The position numbers and the translations under genes are program-made. 64,000 nucleotides of DNA from Strobilurus pachycystidiatus. Taxonomy: Eukaryota > Basidiomycota > Agaricomycetes > Agaricales > Physalacriaceae. Below, one piece after another: positions 34,993 to 45,515 of the stretch; position 1 is the first letter of the stretch, and each line of letters starts with the position of its first letter. The notes under the pieces are model-generated. The model did no database searches. It was not told the DNA's origin and saw only the letters and a list, made by a program, of their open reading frames with translations. Where the stretch lies: the NCBI GenBank assembly GCA_019915135.1, contig JAHLMK010000005.1:2294001-2358000 (forward strand), written 5' to 3'.

Positions 34993-37134
34993 TTATGGCC
35001 TGCTACTCATAATCGATCCGACACCGTCCGTGACGTTGCGCACAAGCGCCTCGTGAACCGCCTGCAGACGCCGAAGCTCTGCCTCGCCTTGTGCTGCCTT
35101 CAACTGCAGGTCCTGATTTGCCTGTTTCAGTGTCGTGATGTACTCCGCTGCTCGATCGAGCAGTGACACTTTACTAGTTTTCACCCGAGTTGAGACGGGG
35201 AGGACGTCTTTGAGCCTTGCATATCCTTCGCGTATCTGGTCGCGACGACGCTGCTCAGTCTCGATACGTTGCCGGCGAGTTTTCCCTTCCTGAAACACTC
35301 CGTGTCCACCAGATCCAGGGACTGCGCCACTGACATATGGATAGTTCTCGTTCCTCGCATCCCGAGAGTGTGCCCGGTTTCGAAGACTGCTGCCTGAGGA
35401 CTTCCGTGAGATATTCCATCGAGGAGTCTTGGATGCGGGATGGCCAAAGGACGACAAATCCTGGCCGAGGCGCTCTGGGGACCCGGATACGATGGGTATG
35501 GCGTCCTCAACATGTGGTGTTACGAAAGAATTGGGCTGTGTATTAGGGCGCATCACGCCGGTATCTAGTAAGTTTGGCGTTGAATAACATATTTTTGTCA
35601 CGACCTTGAGAGACTTACTATCCACAACGTCGACGACATTGAGGTTGAAAGCTCTGTCGACGAGCTCATCGATCGATAATGAAGAGTCTTCGAGTTCAAA
35701 TGCGGAGATCCAGGATTCATCGTGAACGACAAATACTTCAACAGATGGGAACTGTGAGATCTTAGCTTGGAAATGAAAGTTCGAACTTGTAGACTAATAC
35801 TGACGTCTAAGAGAATTCGTTTCCCGATGTAAGAGCCAGGATTCAAGGTCTAGTGGATGGATGTTAATATACGGCCTCCAGATAATGCTGAGTGTCAGAC
35901 TCACAGAGGGCGGAAAATCTTCCTCTGTTCTGTCGCCTGAGGGGTGATATACATCCATATTGGAGCTAGAGCAGCTTCCTTCAGAATCCGATCCTTGAGG
36001 ATAAGAAGACGCTTGTCGACCTCCAGAGGAAGAAGAAGACGCGAAAGTGGATGTCAATGCAGAGGATGACGATGAAAACGGCGACCATGTCGAAGGTTTG
36101 TAGTCAGGATCGTCCACGGATCCAGAGATCCGCGAGAGCATAGCGCTGCTTACTTTTCTTCTTGGCATACGGCTTTCGCGTAGGCCTATAACAATGCCTC
36201 TAGCAAAGACGCACTGATTCTCGGTGTCGAGAACCTGGACACCTGACTGTGGATAATGGCGGTGCTCCGAGCCAAAGTCTACACTGCATGAAGACTGCAC
36301 CGTGATCCCGCCTTCCCCCAGTCCTGATGCAAAGACCTTGAGAGAGAATTGGCGTTTCTCGTCGGGCTGCATTACCGCGACTGCACCCCACGAACGAGTC
36401 TTATCACATCCGGTGACAAGGTAGAGAGATCCATTTGGCGCTTGCCTTTGGAGACTTCCATTGACATACTGATACAGAGCTTTTGCGTTGTCCCGGGCAT
36501 ACTGGTCGTAGATCGCTAGGCTCTTTGCAGAGTAGCGTGAAGCGCCATGAGGAAGCACGAGGATCGCCGTCTCATTCGTCGAGGTACTGAATTCGAACCC
36601 GAAGCCGGCACCTACTGGAAGGCTACAAATAAGATTTCAGGGCCTGAAACTTCTACAACGCCACTCACCCAGCTTCCGCGGCTGCGTCCACCGCCAGAGA
36701 CCTGGTCGTAACACGAGAACTCGTGATTACACTCTTTTGACTGTGAATCGACAGGATCGTCCGAACGTTGGAATCGTCATTGTTCGGGACGAGCGGTTCA
36801 TAGTTTGGCGGGACACGGCCTCCGTTGATCGGGTCATTCGCGGCGAGGTGAATATTGAAAAGAAAGTCGAAACCACCATCATCAGTTAAGAGCCCGACAT
36901 CTCCCACCATGATTCCGCGCGTTTGGTATTCCTGTGGGAGACTGTAGTCCGGCTCTGGTATCCAGAACGGGTACCCATGCCCGCGCGTCAAGAGTTGACG
37001 ACGATAGACTGCATGGGCTCTTTGATCTGGCATAAGGTTCTATGAAAAGTTCAGCAATGGACGCTCCACAGATATGATACAGCTTTTGACGGTGGGAAGA
37101 AACGTACCAATGTCATTGTCATAGCATTCGACAT
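34993..37134 (-). CDS. bHLH transcription factor joined to an agaricomycete-specific N-terminal module
   Basis: The first exon starts at ATG 37134 (MSNAMTMTL) and splices to NLMPDQRAHAVYRRQLLTRGHGYPFWIPEP...GDVGLLTDDGGFDFLFNI. From memory this N-terminal pattern is common in unnamed agaricomycete proteins. It continues with YLVTGCDKTRSWGAVAV, then a Ser-rich stretch, and VEVFVVHDESWISAFE. A phase-conserving intron (GTAAGTCTC...ACTAG) then joins VVD to a linker and a canonical bHLH: KTRRQRIETEQRRRDQIREG (basic region with E and R for E-box contact), LKDVLP loop, SKVSLLDRAAEYI helix 2, and a short leucine-heptad extension. It ends SIMSSRP. Combining the unnamed module with a DNA-binding bHLH in one reading frame is unusual to me; two genes is the alternative. 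Confidence 0.75.
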
Positions 37135-37567
37135 GTCAGATTCTTATCGAGTGCGGGCGCTGTGCGGGCGCACACAGCATGCTCAACAAGTCGACGTCAA
37201 ATGAGGTTCGTGGCAGATGCAGACGATAGTGAGATAGTACAAATAGGGAGTGCAACGACACACTATTCAAAGAGAAGAGTGCGGAACAAGAGGTCGTACA
37301 GATAGAGAGTAATAACGATACAGGCATCCCGAAAGCGATCAAAAGCGAACAACGTAGGACAAGAGGCATAAGTACAGTAAGTGCAGTTCAAATCAAAGCG
37401 TCCAGTCAATTCCAGGGTATAAGTGTTCCAATGTCCAAAGCGTGATAAGCGAAGTTCCATCCAAGTCCGTGTGGAGCGAAAGCGATTGAGAGAGCAATAC
37501 GAGAGCGTCAAGTCAGTTCATGTTGACGAAGCCAGCCGCGGATTCCAATGTCCAGTAGCGATTCGGT
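37135..37567. other. Intergenic region
   Basis: Upstream of the bHLH gene and downstream of the repeat protein. Rich in short purine runs (GATAGAGAG, ATAGTGAGATAG); no gene. Confidence 0.3.
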
Positions 37568-39185
37568 TTATTTCAGCAACAACTCATCCCCCGCGATCTC
37601 TCCATCCGTGATGTCCTCGCCCTTGCTGCGCCTCAGAGCCTTCTTCTTCGCATCCTCGATCTTGGTCGACCTGCACTTCGTCCTGACATATGCTGGCGCG
37701 ACTGGGGCAGGCTCCTCTTTGAGGATGAGATCCAACTCGTCAGGGCTGTGTTCCTCTTGTTGGGACTTCAGGAAAGGACGAGGAACAATGACACTTCCAC
37801 TACGGTTGCGGGTGACAGCGGGAGGTGCGATGAGACTGCCACTGCGGTTCCTGCCTGGGGCCGGAGCGATGAAGCTTCCACTGCGGTTACGGTTTTGGGG
37901 CACGATAATACTGCCACTGCGAGGGCGTGTCGGGGGCGCTGGAGGTCCCATGCTGGGTCTTGTGGTAGGAGGAGCAGCGATGATACTTCCGCTTCTGGCT
38001 CTCGATGAAGGGGCAGGAGGACCCACGATGCTTCCGCTCCTGGCTCTGAAAACAAGACCAGGAGGCGGCGCGACAATGCTACCGCTCCTGGCCCTGGATA
38101 CTCCTGGCGCATTCGCTCCTGGCACGATTGTTCCACTTCTAGTCCTCGTCGGCTGAGCGCGGGCTAGAGAAGCGACGCTCTTAATCGTTCCACTTCTGGT
38201 GCGACCGGTAACAGTACCACTACGAGTGCGATTGATAGGCAGAGCGGGGGCAAGGGCAGAAGTGTCTTCAGAGTTATCGAGAAGAGAATCTTTGAGTCCG
38301 GAATCGAGCGAACGGGTGCGATGAGGGGATGCTGCTAACGAAAACGAGTAAGCAGACATACAGCACCTAGACAGTGGACATACGGATGATAATGAGACTG
38401 TCAAAGAGATCTTGGAGAACTTGAGGCTCTGGCTCCTTGGGTTCCTTGTCCTTCTTGGGAGGAGATATGAGGGAGTCGCTGACCCAGTCGTCGCCGTCGT
38501 CGTTATCTGGCGTTTCATAACCTCTTCCGAGACCCAAGCTGAAATCATCCTCTTCATCGGTATCAGTATCGTAGCCAACCAGAGGGTGCTTTGGGGTGCT
38601 TTGAACAAGTCCGGGCAAATCGGCATCAAAGGCGCGAGAATTGTAGTCGTAGAGAGACATCTGGCTGGGAGGTCGGTTGAAGTCGATGTCGCGCGAAGGA
38701 GAGAAGAGATCGAAGTCGATGTGCGTATGCGGCGCATCAAACGAAGGACGACGGGCGGCTGTGCGCTGGTTGGGCGAGGAGGGTGCAGAAGCAAGTACGG
38801 GCACTGTCGACAACGGTCCTCCGAGGATAAGAAGCTCCTTGGTCGCCTGTTTCGGCTGCTTTGGCGCGACCAGCCCTCCCTTCTCCGGCGATGAGTCTCC
38901 AAACGGGCTCTCCAAAGCAGCGCTGCTCTTCTTCTTGCCGTACTTTCCATAGGTCTTGGGCGGCGGCTTGACTCTGTTCTCTTTGAGGCGCTTGGACGTC
39001 GGGACTGGCAAGGGAGAGAAGTCTCTGGGTGTCTCGTGTTGGCCAACGGACGACGGCAGCTTGTATGCGGTTCCTTCCGACAGCAGCGAAGGGTGCGGCG
39101 TCTCTAGAGGCATCCGGGACTTCTTCGTCGGCGCGTCGGTCGACGTCGAGGAGACTGTGCGCTTGAGCTTGAGGCGCGAGATCAT
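37568..39185 (-). CDS. Protein with ten RxRSG[ST] repeats, function unknown
   Basis: Two main exons around an intron at about 38340-38385. The N-terminal part is basic and Ser/Pro-rich (MISRLKLKRTVSS, PPPKTYGKYGKKKSSAALESPFGDSSPEK), then acidic (YDTDTDEEDD, DNDDGDDWVSDSLISPPKK) and ends PQVLQDLFDSLI. The C-terminal half carries ten near-identical cores: RTRSGTV, RTRSGTI twice, RARSGSI three times, RPRSGSI, RNRSGSF, RNRSGSL, RNRSGSV, separated by Pro/Ala-rich spacers of about 8-20 residues. Each core fits a basophilic kinase site (R-x-R-S-x-S/T). The tail is LDLILKEEPAPVAP...KKKALRRSKGEDITDGE. No catalytic domain. Probably a nuclear or cell-cycle scaffold, but this is guesswork. Confidence 0.72.
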
Positions 39186-39474
39186 CGTGGTAGAGAGTCA
39201 AGAAGCGTGTGCCCAATTTGGGCAAGGAACTTGAAGGACAATATCATTTGATATCAATGTCATGGGATGCATCGCCGTCCTTCGCCCCACAGCGCACACA
39301 ACAGGCCGTTGACAAATATTCATTTCGACTGCAAATCCCGCCTCTTAGGCACTGCAACATACCTTCTCAAGCTTGTTGGGCAGGAGGCGGGACTCTCTTC
39401 TTCGGATGCATCGATTCTGTCCAGGCTGCAACATTCGTCGAAAACGGAACACGGAGATGGTTGTTGTTCAAAGA
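39186..39474. other. Upstream region of the repeat protein gene
   Basis: No gene recognised. Confidence 0.3.
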
Positions 39475-39892
39475 TCTCAAGTAACTTAGTCTTAGTACTT
39501 AGTAGGGACGAAAGGCGGTCAGGGCGGAGTGGTCTCAAGTATGTAACTTAGTCTTGGAGACTTAGTAGTAAGGTCAAGTATCGGGCAAGGCCACGCGCAA
39601 GGCGGTCAGGGCGGAGTGGTCTCAAGTAACTTAGTCTTGGAGACTTAGTAGTAAGGTCAAGTATCGGGCAAGGCCACGCGCAAGGCGGTCAGGGCGGAGT
39701 GGTCTCAAGTAACTTAGTCTTAAAGACTTAGTAGGAGGTCAAGTATCGGACAAGGCCACGCGCAAGGCGGTCAGAGCGGAGTGGTCTCAAGTAACTTAGT
39801 CTTAGTAGCTGCTTAGTCGTGTGCTTGATAACTTAGTAAGGTCAAGTATCGGACATTGACAAGCCACGCGCAAGGCGGTCAGGGCGGAGTGG
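39475..39892. repeat. Imperfect ~83-bp tandem repeat array, five units
   Basis: Each unit contains TCAAGTAACTTAGTC and the core GGCGGTCAGGGCGGAGTGG. Core starts are at 39514, 39601, 39684, 39766 and 39874, so periods are 87, 83, 82 and 108 bp. The first unit is shortened and the last expanded. The array stops four bases before the ATG of the wax-synthase-like gene, so it occupies that gene's promoter or leader. Not CRISPR: there are no unique spacers. Confidence 0.92.
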
Positions 39893-39896
39893 TTAA

Positions 39897-41287
39897 ATGA
39901 CGGGCCTTCTGAAACTGGTATCCGGCCTCCTCTTCCTTCTCTTCAGGCCAGCCATGAAGATACTTGCTGAATATCCTTTCCTCCAGATTCAGCTATTCTA
40001 TGCGCTCCCCGGCCTCCTGCTGTCTGTGATACAAGCATGTGACTTGTCAAGAACGTGGCGCAGGATCTTCTTCGCGGCTTTGACAGCGCTTACCTATGTC
40101 GCGATGCTTTCCTTCTCGCTCACCCATAACCCAGCAATAAGCTATATTTTGGGCTGTGTGCTTGCGGAGCAGTGGCTGTCAGGCTTTCAACTCCTGTTCA
40201 TCATGAATCCTATCCAGGACTGCCGACATCGCCTCGATAAAGTACACCCCACGCAATATCCTTTGTGGTACCGGATATACTGGTGCATTTGTATGAGAGC
40301 GAGCACGCGGGGCATCGGATGGAACTGCCAGGTGAGCCTTATAAAACATTTGGTATGTATCAGTTACCAACAAATTGTTTTTATACATAGGTCAAACACG
40401 TACCTCCCCCGCCCGCTTCATCACGACAACAGTTCTTAGTGACGCGTCTTTTGCGTGTCTTTGCCGGCTATGTAGTCATGGATGTCGGGTCGGTCTTCAT
40501 GTCGTGCTTCCCGGAGGTGTTCTCGGAGTCGCGGACTCAGAGTTACATCTCCAAAGGCGCTGCCTTCGAATACACTTGTCTGCTAGGCACCGCCATCATT
40601 TCCATGACCGGAATCAGCATGGTGTATAACACAATTGCTATATCCTGCGTGGCGACGGGAATCTACGGCCGACCCCAAGATTGGCCAGATTGTTTTGGGA
40701 GCATTTTCGAGTCATATACAATCCGCAACTTCTGGAGGTGAGTCCTCTCGTTATTCCGCATACTAGTGACCTAAGCTACTCTCTTCTTAGCATCACTTGG
40801 CATCAGAGTATTTCTAGAGTACGTTTCTTCACTTCGTTATGCTACCGAATCCAACTCTGATTGCGCTCAGCATGTCGCTGGCTACGGAAAAGCCGCATCC
40901 CAAGCGCTAGGGTTCCGACGAGGATCACTGCCTGCTTATGCGACACTCCTTATCGTCGGGTTCTTTGTCTCCGGCATCCTACATTGTGGAGGTGACGCCG
41001 TTTTTGGGCTGCAGCGTCTGGGAAATTCCATGTACATGTTCCTTATACAGGCGTTCGGCATCGTCCTTGAGACGCTCCTGGTCTCCTTGCTTCGCGGCCT
41101 CGGCATCACTGGTGGTTTCTACACCAGACGCGTGGTCGGATACATTTGGGTGATTTCGTGGTTCAGATTCACGGCTTCTGACTTCATAGATGCCCAGGTG
41201 CAAGGTGGAGCGGGTAGTAGCGGCTACGTGCCTGCCAGTGTCTCTATTGTTCGCCCCTTACTTGATATATGTGGCGTCAGTATATAA
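39897..41287 (+). CDS. Wax-synthase-like membrane-bound O-acyltransferase
   Basis: Polytopic membrane protein of the wax-synthase (MBOAT-like) family, expected to acylate a small hydroxyl substrate at a membrane. N-terminal hydrophobic segments (LLKLVSGLLFLLF, FYALPGLLLSVIQ), then LGCVLAEQW, YRIYWCICMRASTRGIGWNCQ, an intron and LLRVFAGYVVMD. The family core is WPDCFGS...NFW-SITWHQ, where the W-H is characteristic, then SGILHCGGD with the putative catalytic histidine, and VVGYIWVISWFRFTASDF. Exons near 40330-40390, 40739-40790 and 40818-40870 join in frame. A paralog begins 330 bp downstream, so the two are tandem duplicates. Agaricomycetes keep many copies near secondary-metabolism genes; the acceptor here is unknown. 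Confidence 0.82.
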
Positions 41288-42655
41288 TACTAATAGTGGC
41301 GGCGCCAAGCTCTACTCGAATTCTCATATCACCTCATGGTCAGCGCTCAGACGCACGTTGGTGCGCGTACTATATCTATGTTTCAGGTCAACAGTTTCCC
41401 AGCGGCGCCGATAATCCACAAGTGGTGTTGGGGCATCCACTGTTTCGTGGCGCGCTGTTGGCTCGCCTTAAAACGGACATCCTGAACCGAAGAGACCTTA
41501 GTAATCTGTACCTCCGTTCACCCTCCGCACAGGAATCGTAACCCACCTGCTCGGTTCGGATTGCTACCATCGTCTCCATATCGTACCCCTTCCCTGAGGC
41601 TTAGTCGTTCGGCGTCATGGCCTCTACATCTCGAGATGACAGACCACCGTTCAGTATACTGCTGAACCTAGTAGTTCCGAACATCATCTTATCAATACTC
41701 CTCGCTCTCAATCTGCCGGGAACATGGCACAAAGTCTTGTACTTTGCCACGTTAACAACTATGATCTATTCGGCATTCCAGACTACAGCAGGAGAGCCCA
41801 CATTGGATTATGCCCTGGGATGTTCTCTAGCTGAACAATGGATTACGACCTTCCAACTACTCTTCCTTGTTAACCCGTTGCGAGACTATCGACACCAATC
41901 CGATAAGAGCGATCCCTCTACATACCCACTCTGGCATCGCATCTATTGGTGCTTTTGCGTGAAAGTCACCCTTCGCGGGATCGGATGGAACTACCAGGCT
42001 CGTTGGCTTCCCTTCATATCAATTGAGGACGCGCATTGATCCTTCCGCCTGTGTAGGTCAAGCGCTTCCAAGTTGTCAACGAATCGCGGTGGACCTTCGT
42101 CTTATTCCGCCTTCTACGAGTCCTGGCCTCTTACATCTTTCTCGATGTCGCCTCAATATACATTTCCCGAAACCCAAATATCTATTCGGCGACACGGACC
42201 GAATCACTCGGCTCACAAAACTTTGCTTGCCGATGTATGGGAATCGCTATAGTGGCTGGTGTTATCGTGGCCGGAGTGAGCTTACCTTACGACCTGTTGT
42301 CTGCTATCGCCGTCGCCTCAGGCTGGAACGAAGGGCAATCATGGCCTGATTGTTTTACGAATGGATTAAATTACGATTTAATATATTCGTCTCTGAACGT
42401 ACGGGCCCGCGAACAAAAGTTAAGCACTAAACCCATTAGGAAAGAACCATCAAATCGCAACGTCATAGTCATCCATACTTATACGGACAAAGCCCCTAGT
42501 AATCACAGACCCTGGCAGACAGACATAATAATTACCACCATCATGTCCAAATCATCACATATTGTTCGACGCTACATGCTTGGACAACGACGGCGACAAC
42601 GGCACTCATTCTTTCCTTTGGCGGCCGCATAGCGCATCCACTGACACCGTCATCA

Positions 42656-43248
42656 TTGCTTAGCTTGCGTGGCAATAGTCGGACGCCCTCACCAGCCATC
42701 CCGACGCAACCGGACTACTTCGCAGTCGAGGACCCAGCGCCGTCGCCAAACGCCAGCGGCTTGTTTGACTTTGAGGACACACTCCTGGCGGCGCGCGGCA
42801 TTCCCGTAATCAAGCCGACAATGGACAAGTTCCGGGACTTTGAGAGATACACCGACAGCATCGAGTGCTGGGACATGCGCAGTGGCAATATCAAGATCGT
42901 CCCACTCAAGGAATGGTGCACATCCCTTCCATACATCTTTGCGCCCCCTCATCTCATCTGTAGGGTCGATGCGCTCTTGCCGATGAAGGAACAACTCAGG
43001 ACCATCCGCGTCCAGATGCCTATCAAGCAGTACACGGCCGACACCGGCGGCCACTCTAGCTAGGAAAGCATGGAGAAGCACAATCTCGTGAGCCTGCGCG
43101 AATGGACCGAGCTATGTGCACGGATGACTTTCGCGCGCCTGGGGTGGCGGAGGTCGGTTTGCGCAGCGGAGGCAAGATGCGCGCGTGCAAGGAGACTCAG
43201 ACCAGTGAGCCGGCTGTTGAGCACATGCGTCAGTCCCACTCCGACAAG
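42656..43248 (+). pseudogene. JmjN-type histone demethylase N-terminal fragment
   Basis: DFEDTLLAARGIPVIKPTMDKFRDFE, then YTDSIECWDMRSGNIKIVPLKEW is the JmjN signature of KDM4/Gis1-type demethylases. Following pieces are IRVQMPIKQY, then after a stop (about 43061) and frame changes EKHNLVSLREWTELCA and DDFRAPGVAEVGL. No JmjC catalytic domain follows; the next sequence is a ferroxidase. It is a truncated, frame-broken copy within the insertion. Confidence 0.75.
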
Positions 43249-45038
43249 GTAGCCCTCGCAGTGCCCGCCTTGGCTGGCGTGCATGAAATCTGGTGGAACA
43301 TTGCCTACGTTGAGGGCGCCAATCCCGATGGCTTGTATGAGCGACGCGTCAACGGGACATGGCCGTGCGTATTTCCGATTCAGAATACAGTCATATTGCT
43401 GACGAGCATACAGGCCTCCGCCCACCGAGATTCACCGACGCGCTGCTCGCCCATGCCCGCAACTCGCTGAGCGAGCCGACGACGCTGCATCACCACGGCA
43501 TGCTCTTCAATGGCTCGGCGTGGTTGGTCGGTGCGCTTGGGTTGTCAGAGTGGTAAGTACCCGTGCCCGCCACCTAGCTGTTGCCTCATTTGCATTACAT
43601 AGCGGGATTCCGCCCGGCGCTGACTTTGACTACCTCATCCCCATCAAAGAATTGAGACAGTGGGGTACATACTGGGTCCACGGTCACTCCAGGGTGCGCT
43701 CAATATCATGCCCGTACATGCACCATCTCATCCCAACTGTAGGGCCATTATGTCGACGGTCTACAAGCACCTTTTGTCATACACCCTTCCAAGGAAGCGT
43801 ACACTTACAACGACAAATTCACTGTGATCCTTGGAAACTGGTACCATGACCAGCACGCTGCCCCCGATGCACGAATTTTCTCAGCACGGACAACCCAGAA
43901 GGTGCCAGAGCCTGTTCCCGACTCTGGACTAATAATCTATTACGCTCACGGCGGAAAATATCTCAATGCCTTCAACGAGAATGCTACGTTGCCTTTTGAA
44001 GCTGGAAAGACGCATCGCCTCCGAATCATCAAGACATCTGGATAGACGGCCATGATATGCGTCTAGTGAGTTTTTGGCACGATATGAAAGAAAGTATCCT
44101 GACAAGGACACAGATCGAAGTAGACGGTATAGATATAGAAGAACATGACATGGCTCTAATCAGTCTCAGCGTTGCACAACGATACTCCGTGCTGGTCACT
44201 CAGTGGCTCGCAACGACACTAATAACAACTGGGCTGTCCTCGCGAACATGGTCACCAGCATGTTCGATGAAATCCCAAATGAACGTAATCCGAGTGAGCT
44301 CTTTACACTAACACTCGCACTACTGGTACTAACCATTGACAGAGACCACCTCCACAATCGTCTACTTTTCCATAGGGAAGACAATCGATTATGGCTTCAT
44401 TCACAATCATGAAGTCCTTGATGATACGATTCTAACTCCACTAGTGCCCTTTGCGGCTCCCTCGGCGACACGCACCATTGAGCTTGAGGTTCGTTTCGAC
44501 GAGATGACCGACGGCACGAATCGCGGAATGTTCAACAATGTCACCTACACACCATGTTTGGTACCTGCCCTGTTTAGCACGCTAACCCTGGGAGAGAATG
44601 TAACCAATGCGGAAGCGTATGGCCCTCTCAGTTCCGTCCTCGAGCACCTCGAGGTCATCTACTTTGTTATCAAGAATGACAATGACAACATCTAATCCTT
44701 GTACCTTTATCTCCATGCATCCCGGTGCTTACAGAACCCAGCTGATCAGTGTTGCACTAGTCTACAGCCATTTCCACGTCCACGTCCCTCTGATTGTGAG
44801 CTGCTCGCCGGATTATAAGTCCGTTCCGTCGTATCCCCTTGCCTCTGATTACCACCAAAACCCCATGCGCCGCGACACCATTGGCGTTCCCGCCGGCGGG
44901 TCCGCCATCTTATGCATCGATCACCACGCCGTCGACATGTTGTGGTTCGACAGTGATTACCCCACTAACAAGACCGCGTCCACTCCCAGTATTGCTCGTG
45001 CTTCTGCTCGACGAGCTGCGATGCCCCTACCGATGTAA
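43249..45038 (+). pseudogene. Fet3-type multicopper ferroxidase pseudogene
   Basis: Recognisable in order but spread over several frames: HEIWWNIAYVEGANPDGLYERRVNGTWP (domain 1 start), LSEPTTLHHHGMLFNGSAW, GIPPGADFDYLIPI, QWGTYWVHGH, FTVILGNWYHDQH, VPDSGLIIYY...GKYLNAFNENATLPFEAGKTHRLRI, IEEHDMALISLSVAQRYSVLV, YEVLDDTILTPLVPFAAPSATRTIELEV, RGMFNNVTY and NPMRRDTIGVPAGGSA. Domain-1 copper histidines (HHHG, WVHGH) survive. The C-terminal type-1/trinuclear HCH...H block and the HPFHLHGH block are not found, and stops interrupt (for example after RLRIIKTSG at 44043). The parent enzyme would work with an Ftr1 permease in high-affinity iron uptake; this copy cannot. Confidence 0.82.
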
Positions 45039-45477
45039 ATATAAACCAACAACGCCAGCGCCTCCATCACATCCTCCAACATCAAGACCGGCCCCATCCA
45101 CTCGACCTTCACCGGTTCCTCCCCTGGCATCACTGGGGGAACCGGAACCGCGTCGTCTGCTGCCGCAGTTCAGACCCAACAAGAACAGTGTGGAGACGCA
45201 TAGCCATTTGCAATTGTTCAACGGCAACGCTAATGCACTTGATTCTAAGGAACTGACTGGACTGGTCCGACCATTTGCGTGTCTAGCTCCACTTGCGTGG
45301 TTGTCGCTGCATTCTAATATTTCCAAGTAAGTCGCCTGCTCATACCTCCCGCAACGTTTTTTGACGCTGACTATTCTCAGTATCAATGATCCTTTTTCTG
45401 TTCCACTTTCTGTTCCACGCAAAATTGAGCTCGTCAATCGAAACAGGACTTGATGATCACAACAAAGTATTACACAG

Positions 45478-45515
45478 GATTATAATAAAACTGGTGACCC
45501 CAGCGGGGCAGATCC
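45478..45515 (+). other. Possible LTR-retroelement primer-binding-site remnant
   Basis: ATAATAAAACTGGTGACCCC, with TGGTGACCCC at 45492-45501 complementary to a tRNA 3' end of type GGGGTCACCA. AT-rich sequence precedes it, as at an LTR/PBS junction. No second LTR, gag or pol found in the window. Confidence 0.3.

Noticed and set aside
38412..38952. Plus-strand frames of up to 160 codons opposite the repeat protein
   Set aside because: They are antisense shadows of a clearly coding minus-strand frame and have no family motifs.
39475..39892. CRISPR array
   Set aside because: Units are contiguous tandem copies with no unique spacers, the genome is fungal, and no cas-like genes occur.
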